NCBI GenBank assembly: GCA_030549775.1
Contig: CM060175.1
Coordinates: 18,520,212-18,584,211 of the forward strand
DNA length: 64,000 nt
Reading direction: 5' to 3'
DNA from: Tamarix chinensis
Lineage: Eukaryota > Streptophyta > Magnoliopsida > Caryophyllales > Tamaricaceae
Every line of letters starts with the position of its first letter. Within the stretch, counting starts at the first letter, position 1. This document shows positions 1 to 12,582 of the stretch, one piece after another. A program made the translations under genes and the position numbers. The notes beneath the pieces were generated by a model that saw nothing but the letters and a program-made list of their open reading frames with translations, was not told where the DNA came from and did not search any database.

Positions 1-508
1 TCTACTAAATGTAGTTTTCTCATCTAAAATATAAGTACATAATATTTACAAAAATACTATTATTTTTTAAATGGTCAAGTACTATAATTTCTTATATTAC
101 TTACATTATTTTTCTCCACTCACTAAAAATAATTTTTACTTATTACAGTTACTTTCCTTAGCTATGGTATAATTTTAATTTCAACCCTTCAATTTTAATA
201 TAACAGTTTAAAATAAAATTTCTCCAATTCTCACCCAAAAATAAAAGATTTTTATTGAATATCCCCCACACGTGCAAACTTAACATTTTTTATGCTTTTG
301 TTAAACAATTCTATTTCCTATATATATTTATTTAAATAATCATCTCCCTGTTACGTCCTATTTTCATGTCATCTAGAACTCAGGTAGCAGGTCTATATAT
401 TTCCGTACATCATACAGTTTTCTGAACCTTTGATGCCATTTTCTTGACCTAAGAAACTGAAGTAAAACCTCCTAGCATACGTAAAAACACGGACCGGCAA
501 TCACAAAT
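1..508. other. AT-rich intergenic DNA downstream of ALDH7B4
   Basis: No gene, repeat array or RNA gene is recognisable here. The stretch is AT-rich and lies beyond the 3' end of the minus-strand aldehyde dehydrogenase gene. Confidence 0.5.
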
Positions 509-514
509 TTTATT
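509..514 (-). terminator. Candidate polyadenylation signal of ALDH7B4
   Basis: Read on the minus strand this is AATAAA, about 170 bp past the stop codon of the aldehyde dehydrogenase gene, a normal 3' UTR length for a plant gene. Plant poly(A) signals are loose, so the exact cleavage site is not determined. Confidence 0.4.
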
Positions 515-685
515 CAATAATTATCACTGTAGACTGTCGGATCAAGCTGAGTTCCGTTACAATTGGTAGTCGGTGCAATGTTCTGTATGTTATCATTTAC
601 ACTGACACCAGCACCGCAAGTCAGGCGCAAGTATAGGGTTCCCCGATGCAGTAGCAGTAACATTGCAATCCCAGTAGACGTCGGC

Positions 686-3600
686 CTAGCCGAAGTTGAT
701 TCCTTGGGCCAGTGGCAACTCACTCCCGTAATTAATGGTACTGTCATGGACCCAAATCAGATTAGATGCAAAACAAAAAACTAAGCAACGTGTTCAAATT
801 TATACTTCTCAGGAGGCAGAAAGAGGTAAACACATCAAAATAAGAAAATGGAAGATTTTTAACGTCGAATTTACCAAGTAGATCGTCTCATGTACTGCTT
901 CCAGGAGTCGCTTCCTGCTTCCCTGCCACCACCTGTAGCCTTTTCACCACCAAAAGCACCACCAATTTCAGCACCATTTGTTGGTATATTTACATTCACA
1001 ATTCCAGTGTCACTTCCTCGTGGCCTGCAGTATGCCAGGAGTTTCATCATTCATTAGCATCGATACAATGTGGATGTCGAAGATAAAATTTCATACAGAA
1101 GCTGATAGTAAGAAGGGCCTGAAACCAGTAATCCAGAAGGAATAAATTATCTACCCAGTGCCCACAGATTGAAACATTTAATAACTTTTACATGCTACAG
1201 CAGAAACACTTACCCTATCCACTTGAAGATGGTTTCAGGTTTGCTAGTGAAGATAGAGCTACTTAACCCTTGTGGAACTGAGTTGTTAAGTTCAATGCCC
1301 TCTTCTAGAGTCTGTGCAAAAGATAGGAATTCAAAGATATGGGTCATAAAACATGCAAACACACATACTAGATGGAGATCGAGATTATGCGTTTGAAAAA
1401 AACATAAAAGCATAAAAATATGTGTCACCTTGAATTTCATAACATAAAGAACAGGAGCAAACAGCTCTTCTTTTACCACAGCTGCATTAGGAGAAATCTC
1501 AACGATAGTGGGCTGCACAAAGTTTCCCTCAGACTCTACAACTGAACCACCGGTAAGGATTTTCCCTCCCTGCAAGCGATGAATCAATCATGTGTCAGTT
1601 TATAATGATACAAGAAATTCAGATTTCACAGCCTAGTTGAGCATAGATTTGCGCAATATGACGATTTGGATTCTTGTGCACAGTGTCGATCTAGCATTTG
1701 AGGCTTCGGTACGTAGAGGAACATTTCAGCCTTTTCTTTTTTGCAATATAGATTTAGAAAACCAAGATAATCACATGGAAGTTTAAGTATGTTGAAATTG
1801 GTAATCCAGTATGTAAAGATACAAAATGAAAACACATGAAGTTAAGGCTGAAATAAAGTGAGAGAGAGTTTTACCTGGGACTTTATGGTCACTAATCCCT
1901 TCACAAAGTTCTCCCTGGAAGTTTTAGTATGCAATGGCCCGATCAAGGTACCTTTCTCTAGAGGATCGCCTATCTTTACTTGCTTGTAAGCCTCAAGCAG
2001 TTGATCAATTACCTTTTGGTATATGCTTTCGTGAACCATCTTCAAGTGAGAAAAACATGATGATTAGTCTAGAATCATCCCAACAACATTTAAGCAATCA
2101 TCTAAAAATAATAACTGATGTACCAGCCTACGGCATGTTGTGCAACGCTGACCAGCAGTTCCAACGGCAGCAAAGAGAATAGAACGAACAGCTAGCTGAA
2201 TGTCAGCATCATCCATCACAATGATAGCATTATTTCCACTAAGTTCAAGCAAGCATTTTCCAAACCTTTGATGCACCGTTTGTTGGACCATTAGACCAAC
2301 CTGTACTTGAGAATGCAACAGTAATATTAGCAGACACTAATCTTGGATGATGCACAAAACAACCATCAAACTATATAAAAAGCAAGCCCCAAACTTTTGA
2401 GGCAATTTCTACGTCTTCTTATGATTTGAGATGTGAACCAAAGACATTTAGTGTATACTAGCCAACTGTGACAACTAAGCAAAACATGAATACAAAGAAA
2501 ACTCCATCACACTCCAACCTTTTTTTGTTTTGGGAGGGGGGGGGTGGGTCAACAGTCAAGTATTTGAGGAGGTTTTATGATCATTTCATCCACCCAAACC
2601 CAGGTAACCAAAGGAAGGAAAATAACAATGGAAAAAGAAATATATGTAATTCTCTGTCAACCTGAAAGAATTTCACAGCAGAAATGGAATAGCAGCATGC
2701 ATCAGCTAAAATTAAAATTCCACTGAATTGTAGTACATACAGGTCAGGCATTCAAGCTAGAAAAAACTTGGTAATAATCAAGTCTGATGCCAACAGATAC
2801 CTTTGAACTTCCAGTAAATGACACGAGAGGTATACGTGAATCTTTCGCAATTGCTTCACCAATTTCAGCACCACCACAAAAGGAGGTGAAAATAGCACCT
2901 GGCAAGTTGTTCTTCTCTAAGACTCCAGCCACAACCTTAGTCATTGCAATTGTGACCAAAGGAGTTGTTGGAGCACCTTTCCTGGAGTTGAATATAAAGG
3001 AATTAAAGCATCAACCTGCATCTCTTCCTACATGTGGCAATCCATAACAACTAGAGAAGTGAAGGTAATTAACCAGGAAGGGAGCATTAGAAGTGCAGAT
3101 TCATTTACGACCTACCAGACAACACAATTCCCACATACTAGCGCGATGCAAGCATTCCAACCTACAAGCCATACATACAGAAGCTAACATTAATATCCAG
3201 AAGTTGAGGTGATTGGTTATGATTAAACAGAGAGAAAATAGTTATCGTCTTTCAATAGTTCAGAAAGGGGAGAAAAAAAAATTTACCAAGAACAGCACAT
3301 GGGAAATTGAAAGCTGTTATCACACCCACTATTCCAAGAGGATTCCACATCTATGCCATATGATCATGCACAGAATGTCAGAAAGAAATTTCGACATAGA
3401 ATGATTCTGTACAGAACGAACAAAGTCACAACATACCTCAAACATCATATGATTTGGACCTGCAAGAAAAAGGTTACGCAGTTAACTTGGCCTCGAGCAA
3501 GATATGATGAATATCTTATATGCCTTGGCATAGAAAAGTTTGACCCCACATGCTGGTTGTGCACGAAATGCAAGTCAAAGATCAGAGAACAACAAAACCA

Positions 3601-4773
3601 ACCCTTTAGAAGACGGATTTACTGCTTCTTTCACATATTAAACACAATACGTAAGAGCTATGCATCGACTCCTTAGATCTAGGATCAAACAGAGTTGGCC
3701 ACTTCATTCCACAAACAAAGGTTTGCTTCCGTAGCAGCAGCAATATTACAATGCAAGTAAGATATGAAGAAGATTGATGACTCACGTTCTGAAGGAATGA
3801 TAGAGCCATTTAATTGCCTGCTTAACCCCACAGCAAAATCGCACATATCGATAACTTCCTGTAGTTCAAATCATTCATAGTTTTAAGGAAATCAACAACA
3901 TTTCCAGTGACATATAAAAGCTAGACAACATCAAAAGGGCGAATCAAAAAGCAATCAGAACGAGAGACCAAAGTCACGCCAAAGCTACAGCAATTTGCTT
4001 GAACGAGACACTAGCATCTGAAACACTGTGGCAAATATACAGATACGTAACTGGCTTTAAACACGCAGTCATGTTGAATTCAAGGTACCTGAACCTCCCC
4101 GATGCCTTCAGCCAATATTTTGCCCATTTCAAGAGATAAAAGACGGCCAAGTGGCTCAAGTTTCTCCCTCAAAGCATCGCCAATCTGTCTTACTATATCT
4201 CCTCTTTTAGGTGCAGGTAACTGAAACAACAGACAAGGCCAGTCAATTGCAAGCTTCACAAGTCTAAAGCACAGCATGATGTTAGGGTTGGAGAAATGCT
4301 AAATGATTCTTTGTCAGCATGATCATTGTATATCTACAACGATCGCACCTGCATCCATATCTTTGTAGCTTCAACACAAGCTTCCATGCCTTCCTCATAA
4401 TCCCCAACCGAGGCCTCCACGACCTCGGCGATAGTCTGATAAAGTAGAAGAACACAAATAGATAGTTAATGAGGAAAACTCGTTGCTTAAAACTTTAAAA
4501 TATGGGACTCGAGATATTACAGCAAACTATGTATACTCGACTCTATCGGTTCTTGAAATCCAGAAAGCATTTCCGTAATCACATTCCAACTCCAAATACT
4601 TCACAAGGACGATTTCACAAACACCTGAAGTAAAGTACCTGATTATTAGCTGGGTTCAAGGTGGGGACAATAGGACCGTTAGCTTTCCACTTGCCATTAG
4701 CATAACACCCCAGATTACGAGAGCTAATATTGATCTCCTTCAGAAAATCATACTCTTTCTTTTCGGAACCCAT
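686..4773 (-). CDS. ALDH7B4: Aldehyde dehydrogenase family 7 member B4 (antiquitin-type), 14 coding exons
   Basis: NAD-dependent aldehyde dehydrogenase of the antiquitin family; the family oxidises alpha-aminoadipic semialdehyde and stress-derived aldehydes, in plants probably in the cytosol and linked to lysine catabolism and osmotic stress. Coding exons on the minus strand, placed by reading frame and GT/AG sites: 4773-4639, 4435-4349, 4220-4089, 3858-3786, 3459-3437, 3350-3287, 3161-3116, 2981-2801, 2300-2124, 2039-1875, 1569-1429, 1311-1214, 1024-875, 740-686. They sum to 508 codons plus stop, the usual family length, with no frameshift or stop. Visible motifs: FNFPC with the oxyanion Asn at residue 165, VSFTGSSK in the cofactor region, LLELSGNNA with Glu266, GQRC with nucleophile Cys300, and the C-terminal GINFG end typical of plant ALDH7B. 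The start is the first ATG, reading [10 protein letters not shown], as in known members. Exon 5 is only 23 nt. The gene appears functional and is the only intact host gene here. Confidence 0.95.
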
Positions 4774-4974
4774 CGCTGGAAATATGATCCAATTGAGTCA
4801 ATAGATACAATATCAAGAACCAGTAAGCTAGTAAATCGAGATTAAGTGCAGAAAGGTCAAAGAAAGCAAAAGTAGTGCGTACTTTCTCGCGCAGGAAAGT
4901 GGAATGGGAAGGGAGGCAGATCGAGTGTAGAGAAAGTAGAGCAATAATGAAGTGTGGTGAGATAAGACTAGTAC

Positions 4975-4982
4975 AATTTATA
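4975..4982 (-). promoter_or_regulatory. Candidate TATA box of ALDH7B4
   Basis: Minus-strand TATAAATT lies about 200 bp upstream of the start codon, which would give a 5' UTR of roughly 170 nt. This rests on motif and position only. Confidence 0.4.
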
Positions 4983-5164
4983 CAAGTGAGACGATGATTG
5001 CACGGGATTAGTTTCGGATTAGGAGAACAGTGGCGTACAGATTCAGAATTCTATCTGATCAAATGACGACGTGAAAAGATGAATATGAAACAATCAGACC
5101 TTAGAAAATATCCGCTTCTGATTTGGAACCCCGTCATCTAGGATGTTCATGTTAACATCGATAC

Positions 5165-5945
5165 TGAGGTATTCTGAAAAAAAGTTGGAGATATCAGCCC
5201 TTTTTAATATCCGATATTTCAAACCTATTAATATATAATTGGTTGGATAATTTCAAATTTTAAATATATTATAAATAAAAATATTAGATAAAAAATTTTA
5301 ATCTAAAGATAATATTTGGTCTAATTTAAATTGATCTAATCTAATAATTTAATTAAAGTCTTAAATTATATTATATTTAATTCATAATTTAATAGTTTTA
5401 ACAATAATTAATAAAATTATTAATTAAAACATATCATATTTATGAACAATAACTAATTTTTAGAATATAAGTATATAATTCATTGAATTGGATATTATTT
5501 GTATTTGTCGAATAGAATATCTGAATTGTTTAATTTTTTATTAATTAGATCGATTATTTGATATAAAAAAATATCAAATTAATTGTTTAATTTTTTAGAT
5601 CAAATTAATTGGACATTAAATAATTATATTAAATATCAAATTGTGTGAATAATTTATCCTATTTCTCTAATGCATCATATCACAATTTCTTTCTTTTCTT
5701 TCCGTAAAAAATTCCTCATAAACAAAAATAATATGTGGGGTATAGTTTAAGGGAAACATTTTCTAAAAAATATTTTTTGATTTTCCAAAAATTTAGAAAA
5801 TATGTTTATAACTTCTGTTTTCTATTTTTTTTGTTGAAAAACCAAAAAATATGATTTTAAAACGTTATGAAGAAAACTAAAAAAATATTAGAAACTATAA
5901 TTTTTGAGTTTTCCATATAAATATATGTTTTCTTCATGTTATTCA
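5165..5945. other. AT-rich intergenic DNA
   Basis: No coding potential, RNA gene or clear mobile element is recognised. The stretch is very AT-rich and separates the upstream side of ALDH7B4 from the ATT microsatellite. Confidence 0.5.
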
Positions 5946-5953
5946 ATTGAAAA

Positions 5954-6016
<63 letters not shown>

Positions 6017-6480
6017 GATAATATAGATATTATTATCATTAATAGTAATCATAATTTACTTTTAATTTTTAATCATAATAATATTAAAATTTCATTGATT
6101 TTATTAATATTTTTCAAGACTACTATTAATAAAATAATTAATAATATTTTTAATAATGATGATATTATTATTATTGCTAATATTATTAATAAAATTGGTT
6201 ATATTATTATTATTGTTATTATGATCATTATTATTATTCATAATAATAATAACATTAACATTATTATTATTATTATTAATTTATATTAATATTATTATTC
6301 ATATTTGTAAAATAATAATATGCTAATTATTAATATTAAAATTAATATTAATTAGTAATAATATTGATAATAAAGTTAATAATATTATCAATATAAATTT
6401 TAGTATTATTATTACTAATAATACTAATAACAATATTAATATAATAATACTAATGATAATATTAATATTACTTTCTTTAA
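5946..6480. repeat. ATT/AAT trinucleotide microsatellite block
   Basis: Begins with uninterrupted AAT units (about 5957-5990) that flip into ATT units (about 5990-6015), making an inverted simple repeat, followed by some 450 bp of degenerate ATT/AAT with ATC variants. Open frames rich in Ile and Asn here are artefacts of the repeat. Confidence 0.9.
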
Positions 6481-8061
6481 TATTTATAATTCTGTTCTTG
6501 CCTATCACTTCTTTTATGTGCTCTTTATATGATGGTTACTTGAGAACAAACAATAGTTCGAGCATAGGAGAATTAGTAGGTATGATTTATATTAATCAAT
6601 TGGAGTTTTAATAAAAATATTTAATATAATTATATGATGAATTTTGCATACTTGAGTTTAATTATTCTTATTTACAGCTCTTGATTATATTTTATAGATA
6701 TTTAGAGAAATTAGAATAAAATAGAGTTAAAATATAATAATTGGAACAAATGAGAAGCAAGAATGAGAATTTAAAGTTTGCAAGGAAAGATATACATATT
6801 CGACCATGATGCTATCCGAAATTGAAAATATGCTAAGCATAAAAGTTGTAGATTTTCTTGTTAATTTTCCGACATATAAACATTTAGCTCAATTAAAGGT
6901 CAAAAGGAAAATTTATAGCTAAAATATGTTGCATTGTCAAAGTTGTCTCATAAGTCAAGAGTCGACACGACCCACTCACGGTGTCCACCACAACTACATT
7001 GCCCATAGGAGAAAAACACTAAAGTGGGGCATGACATAGGGTGCCCATGTCATCTAACATGGATGTGTCATGCTTGAAAGTGTTACAATTTATGTCGTTT
7101 CTCTTATGGGTTTGGTTGTGAGATACTTAGGGGGTATAAAAGGGAATATCTTAGGATTTTATAGAAGGCTTTCTGGAGACTAATTTTAAGCACCCCTCTA
7201 TTGATCTTAAGTGAGGGAAGAAGAAAATCAATCTAAATATTTTCTATCTTTGTAATTCCCGACTTGGAGATTGTTGATAGGAACCGTTAATTTCAAGATT
7301 AGTATAATAATTCATATATTTATCTTTATGGATCTATCAAATATGATTTATATCTTTGATTTTACAATTATGTGTTTCTAATTTTCTCGTACTAGGATGA
7401 AGGGATAATTTCTCGATCCCAATGTATTGAATTTTATACATATGTCCTAATATGAGTTTGTAATCGTGTGAATTGTGTTGGGTTTGGATATTTTAGTGAA
7501 ACATTTTTGAACTTTTGATATTAGAAAATTCCATTAATATTGAGAGAGGAAATGATTAGTAAACCTACATAACACACTCAGAGATTAGAAATTAATAGGC
7601 CAAGAGACATTATATAATTTTTACAACAATAAAGGGGAATAATTGAATTTATTACTTTGATAGTTATATAAATTCATGTTAGAGATAATTAGACTTATAA
7701 TTGACAAAAGATTGTTGCGGCTTGTGAAAGCACAGTGATAATTATCCTTGTTGATCGGCTGAGCAAAAATTTTGGGTTAGGATTAGTAAAATTATTCAGC
7801 ATATCATAAATTGAGGAATTTAGTTGGAACCTTAACCATCGTCTTTCATAATTTAATTTTGATCTTTTTGAATTTCTATGTCTTGAGTGTTTCCTTTTTG
7901 TCATAATTTTCATAATTTTTAGAATAATTTAATCAATCAACTATTCAATGGTGTAAACTTAGAAAAGTTTGATCACCATTATGGTTCTCACTTTCTATTT
8001 CTTATGGGACGATACCGCGAGTGCTACCTTGAAACCGTACACTTACATTTAGAGTACATCA
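6480..8061 (+). mobile_element. Old Athila-type LTR with a short internal tail
   Basis: This is a diverged copy of the LTR that is intact at 26066-27443. Positions 6480-6572 resemble the last internal bases of the intact element, including a polypurine-like AGCATAGGAGAA. The LTR then runs about 6573-8061. Matching blocks in the same order include the stretch near 6836-6900 (AAAAGTTGTAGATTTT and onward), the block near 7395-7430 (GATGAAGGGATAATTTCTCG), the block near 7710-7755 (GTTGCGGCTTGTGAAAGCAC) and the end near 8005-8061. No primer site or gag follows, so it is either a 3' LTR whose body was lost or a truncated remnant. Divergence from the young copy is high, so it is an old insertion. 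Confidence 0.75.
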
Positions 8062-8214
8062 ATTGTATTATTATTATTATTATGATTATTATGAATTTTC
8101 ATTTTAATATTATTTTTATTGTGATTATTATAAGTATTGTTGTTGTTGTTATTTGTTAATATTAATAATAAAAATACTATCATTATTGAAATTAATGATA
8201 ATATGATTATGAAT
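8062..8214. repeat. ATT-rich simple repeat at LINE 5' boundary
   Basis: Short ATT/GTT runs follow the old LTR end and precede the LINE sequence. A similar ATT run resumes after the LINE 3' end (from 10448), which suggests the LINE inserted into a simple-repeat tract. Confidence 0.6.
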
Positions 8215-10440
8215 AATGTTGGTAAAGCTTTTGTGGAATATTATACCACTTTAATGGGTACAGACAGCCAAGTGGAAGATTTTCAAAAAAATTTGTATGA
8301 GGAAGGGCCACAACTTCAACCCATTACATGTGCTCATCTTTCTGACCCTGTAAGCCATGGGGAGATAAAGAATGCCCTTTTCTCTATTCAGGATGACAAG
8401 AGTCCAAGCACTGATGGGTACATTTCTGCTTTCTTCAAGAAAAATTAGAGTCTGGTGGGTGCAGAGGTATGTGATGCTATTGTAGATTTTTTTCATACTG
8501 GGAAAATTCTGAAACAGATTAATTCCACCTTTATCTCTGTCATCCCAAAGACATAAAATCCTACTAATGTTACAGAATTTTGCCTTATTGCCTACTGCTC
8601 AACTCTTTACAAAACAATCACTAAAATCTTGGCAAACCAAATCAAACCTCTCATGACCACCTTGATTGGTAAGGAGCAAGCTGCTTTTGTCCCAACTAGA
8701 TGTATTTTTGATAATATCATCATGGCTCATGAGATGGCAAGTCATTATGGAAGGAAGAATATCTCTCCAAGAGCCATTATTAAAGTGGACATTAGAAAAG
8801 CATATGACACTGTAAATTGGAGTTTCTTGAATAATATTTTGCAGTGTTATATGACTTGTGTAACCTCTGCTAGATATTCTATAAATATCAATGGAGAGGT
8901 GCATGGCTATTTTAAAGGTGCTAGGGGAGTAAGACAAGGTGACCCACTCTCTCCTTATCTCTTTGTGCTGTGTATGGAAGCCCTATCAAGACAACTCAGG
9001 GATCTTAGAAAGAAGCCAAATTTTAAGATGCACCCCAAATGTAAAGCCATCAACCTCACACACTTATCATTTACAGATGACCTGCTTATTTTTTCAAGGG
9101 GTGACCTTTCCTCTATTCAAGTTATAATGCAGACCATTGAGGATTTTTCTAAGGTGTCAGGGCTTCATGCTAATCCACAAAAGACACATATTTACTTTGG
9201 TGGGCTGGATAGAGAACAGAAAGACTTCATTCTATCTCAAACTGGGTTCTGTGAGGGGGAAATTACCTTTCAGATATTTAGGCCTACCTCTGTGCTGTAA
9301 AGGTTTGTCTGACTGCTCTTGTGCTCCTCTTATAGATACTATCAGAAGAAAGTTACAGAATTGGGGTTCCCACTACTTCACCTATGCAGGGAGATTGGAA
9401 TTAATAAATTCTATGTTTTTTGGTATATATAATTTCTAGTGTAGTGTCTTTGCTCTCCCTAAGGGTGTCCTCAACCAAATTGATAAGTTGTGTAGAGATT
9501 TCTTTCGGAACAATGGGGAACAAAATAGAATACACCCCTGTAGTTGGGAAAAAAATTTGTAGACCTAAAGATGAAGGGGGTATGGGGATTAAAGAAATTC
9601 TCTCCTGGAACAAAGCCCTCATGACAAAGTGGCTGGCTACACTGGTTAATACTAAACAGAATGTTTGGGTGGAATGGGCAACAACTTATAACTTAAAAGG
9701 TGAAGACCCTTGGGTAGTGGGGATACAACAGAATCTTTCTACTGGATGGAAGAAGATTTTGCAGATTAGAGATACTCTGATTCACAAGTGTTACAGATGC
9801 ATACTAGTTTTATAAAGAGCCAGCACCTACAGTCTACTAGAGAAAAATTGTTTGGGACAAATGCTGTGTCCCAAAACACTCTGTCATAACCACCCTAATT
9901 ACACAGAATAAAATTCTTACTCAGGATAATCTGTGTAAGAGGGGTTTTCAGCTTGCAAACAGATGTCCTTTGTGTTTAGCAGAAGTAGAAACCAGGAATC
10001 ATCTATGGTTTGCCTGTACTTATTCAAAGGAGGTTATAAACAGCATTTATGCATGGATGGGGATGCATAGAAGAGTAATGAACCTGCCTCATGAATTTAG
10101 ATGGTTTAAAAGGCATAATAGAGGGAAGAAGTGGATAAAATGCTGGAGGAGAAGTGGTTTGGTAGCAACAATCTAATATATTTGGAGGGAAAGAAATGAC
10201 AGAATTTTTCAAGAGAAGAGAAGAACGCCTCAACAGCTTCAAAGTTTGATCCGGCTTGAGGTGATCTCTAAGGTTCTAGGAAAATTTAGCTCAAATCCTG
10301 AGTATCAAAGCATTGTACAACATATCCAAACCTAGATTTGGTTTTTGTCCCCTATTTAGTTTTCTTTGCTTGTTTTGAGGCTGAAGGTGTAAATCCTTTC
10401 CGTTAAATAAAACAAGTAGACTAATTTCTTCGAAAAAATG
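8215..10440 (+). pseudogene. 5'-truncated, decayed L1-type LINE (reverse transcriptase ORF2 remnant)
   Basis: Encodes the C-terminal two thirds of a plant L1-type ORF2. The order is: region before the RT (8215-8600), RT core (8629-9300, with KVDIRKAYDTVNW, GVRQGDPLSPYLF and the catalytic block FTDDLLIF where the family usually has FADD), thumb region in another frame (9260-9510), a further segment (9512-9815), and the C-terminal zinc-finger RVT domain (about 9880-10190; CPLC then HLWFAC). The frame is broken by TAG at 8446, TAA near 8554 and shifts near 9265, 9515 and between 9815 and 9970. The endonuclease domain is missing, as expected for 5' truncation on insertion. A short A-run near 10433 and an ATT tract follow the 3' end. 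Confidence 0.9.
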
Positions 10441-10944
10441 TTGGTAATTATTATTATTATTATTATTATTGATATGCTCTTGCTATTACTATTAATATTA
10501 CAATCATCATGAAGAAGATGAATTTTTTTTCTTAAATTAAAAGGTTGTTTTATAATATCGACAAATGAGCACACTTTTCTAATTTTCTATGGAAAAGGTT
10601 TTTTATTCATAGAAAATTAGATATAAAAAATAAAAATTATTTTTATAAACTAAATTCACCCTATAATATCTCATAGTATCCTTCCATTATTTTATTTTTC
10701 TTCCTTTTATTTAGAATACCCATTAATGCATTGTGTAAATACAACACCAATAAAGTGAGTAATAACTATCGTGGACCATATTTACTATATAGCATGATAA
10801 TGTTATTATAATGTTAGTAAATTTTTTCAAATTAAAATATTTTAGAAAGATTATCAATAAAATATAAAAATATATTATAACATTTTTGATATTCTTTCTA
10901 TAAAATGAAACCTATATTGATATATTTTCAATATAAACAAATTT
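10441..10944. other. ATT repeat and AT-rich spacer
   Basis: An ATT run at about 10448-10471 is followed by AT-rich sequence with no recognisable gene or element up to the inverted repeat that starts near 10945. Confidence 0.5.
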
Positions 10945-11130
10945 AGAAAAAAATGTACAATATAACTCTAATTTTAGACAAAATATATAATACAACCTTG
11001 AGTTTTTAGAAATATATTACATATCTTTGAGTTTAAGGGTTTATGCACCACATAAACATACCTAAATAATAGTTGTTTATTTCCATTAGAATGCCAAAAA
11101 AAAGACCTTGCAAAATGATAATTTTACCCC
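10945..11130 (+). repeat. Left terminal inverted repeat of the MULE-like element
   Basis: Imperfect inverted match to 12231-12426, found by reading the reverse complement of the latter. Conserved blocks occur in order along the whole length, with small indels. Confidence 0.6.
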
Positions 11131-11851
11131 ATTTCCTTCTCTTGTCTAAAGTTAAATACCTAAAATGCCCCCAAATTAGTTACCTAATATACCAATTTGC
11201 AGTATAAGAGAATCCTTCCTCCCGTATAATTTTTGCCTCTCCTTCGCCCAAGCGTATTCTTGAAAAATCTTATCCTTAATCATACAAAAAAGAATACAAA
11301 CTTCATAATAATAAACATAGAAATTGAGCATACAAACTCCATAAGAAATATCATAAAAAAATTTGGTACCAAAAGAATTTACGAATAAAATTATAAAATT
11401 ATGGAAGAAAAATAAAAATCTGGAAGAAGAAGAAGACAAGGAATGTCTTGAAGCTAGATAAGTTAGATATGTAGCAATTGAATACAAATTGAAGGATAGT
11501 ATCCATATTGAATATGACGAAAACAATGATTTTGTTACCTAGTCTTTGAATCAACCAAATGAGCTTCATTTTGAGAAGTTATGGAAACAGCAAAAATCTA
11601 GTTGGGTGAACGAACTCCACCAACCTAGATCTAAACTAACAATGAACCAAAAATATAATTTAGAGCTTTGATTTACATATATAGAACATGAAAGTGGCTG
11701 TGAGCAATAAGGCTTCACGCTACTTGTGTTTTTCTAGAGGTCTTAAAGACAAGGATGATGTGGTGGCAGTGGAATGGGAAGGTGAGAGATGATGGTTTTC
11801 TAATTAGTGGCTGGTAGTGGTGTAAGTTGAAGGATAGAGTTGGTGTTGCTC

Positions 11852-11877
11852 TTTATTTATTTATTTATTTATTTATT
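11852..11877. repeat. ATTT tetranucleotide microsatellite
   Basis: About six uninterrupted TTTA/ATTT units inside the MULE-like element. Confidence 0.9.
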
Positions 11878-12230
11878 GTTGAATAAGGAAGGATAAAGGG
11901 CTTCAACTCCTTGTTCTTTTAGATTTGGTGGTAGGAATGGTTAGCAACAATCGTTGATGGATTTGGGGTGGTTGTTGCTAGTTGGGTTGAGCTCCTTTAT
12001 CTTGAGGAAGAAGAACACAGAAGGAAAAGTGGAAAAATTAAATAAGGGGTTTAATTAGTTTGGTTTCGGTTAAATTAATTTTGTGTTTATTTTAGAGGAA
12101 TAAGATGGGAATTGAAGAGGTTCACTTTAAAGTTGGGTTTAATAAGTTTAGGTTAAATTAGTATCAAAAGTGATATGAAATGGAGTGGATTTACAAATGG
12201 TTGTAGAGGGAATGCTAAGTAATATAGGTG

Positions 12231-12426
12231 TGGGGTAAACTCATCATTTCATAAGGTAATATATATATATATATATTGAATTCTAATGTAAAGCCATCAA
12301 TTATTGTTTACATAGGATTATATGGTGCATGACCCCTTAAACTCAAGAATATTTTTTTTGTTTCTAAAAAATTAGGGCTATACCATATATTTCATCTAAA
12401 CTTAGGGATATATTGTGAATTTTTCC
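12231..12426 (-). repeat. Right terminal inverted repeat of the MULE-like element
   Basis: Partner of 10945-11130. It includes an AT dinucleotide run at about 12257-12276 that the left arm lacks. Confidence 0.6.
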
Positions 12427-12582
12427 AAAAACAATTATAGTGAAATATAAGCACATCAATGAAAACAACAATGGAAAAAATATGAAAGTAATTATGGTGA
12501 AACATGACAAAGAGTTGTTTTCAAAAACTCACAACTAAAATAAATGAAATATAACGGTGAATACCAAATGTGGAGGCAATAA
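12427..12582 (+). repeat. Degenerate ~24-bp minisatellite (GGTGAAACATGA-type unit)
   Basis: Repeated variants of a unit close to ATGGTGAAACATGAAGATAA. The same unit and the same trailing block (CACAACTAAAATAAATGAAATATAAC) recur at 45809-46085 and 47816-47868. In two of the three places it sits directly against the start of a minus-strand long LTR. Confidence 0.6.

Larger units (their letters stand above)
10945..12426. mobile_element. Candidate Mutator-like (MULE) non-autonomous transposon with long TIRs
   Basis: The two ends are imperfect inverted repeats of about 190 bp: 10945-11130 and, on the opposite strand, 12426-12231. Matching blocks in the same order include CAATATA near the tip, CTTGAGTTT/TTTGAGTTTAAGGG, ATGCACCA, and TTTACCCCA at the inner edge. 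Long TIRs of this size are typical of Mutator-like elements. Flanks AACAAATTT (10936-10944) and AACAATTAT (12430-12438) resemble each other but are not an exact 9-bp duplication. The interior has no recognisable transposase; an open frame at 11176-11526 (minus) is Ser/Phe-rich and unrecognised. It could be a deletion derivative or carry captured sequence. Confidence 0.55.

Noticed and set aside
1210..1587. A single 125-codon gene on the minus strand
   Set aside because: It is exons 11 and 12 of ALDH7B4 with the intervening intron read through; GT/AG sites and family alignment show the split.
11176..11526. 116-codon frame inside the MULE-like element as a real gene
   Set aside because: Ser/Phe-rich and AT-driven with no recognisable motif; kept only as a note in the element entry.
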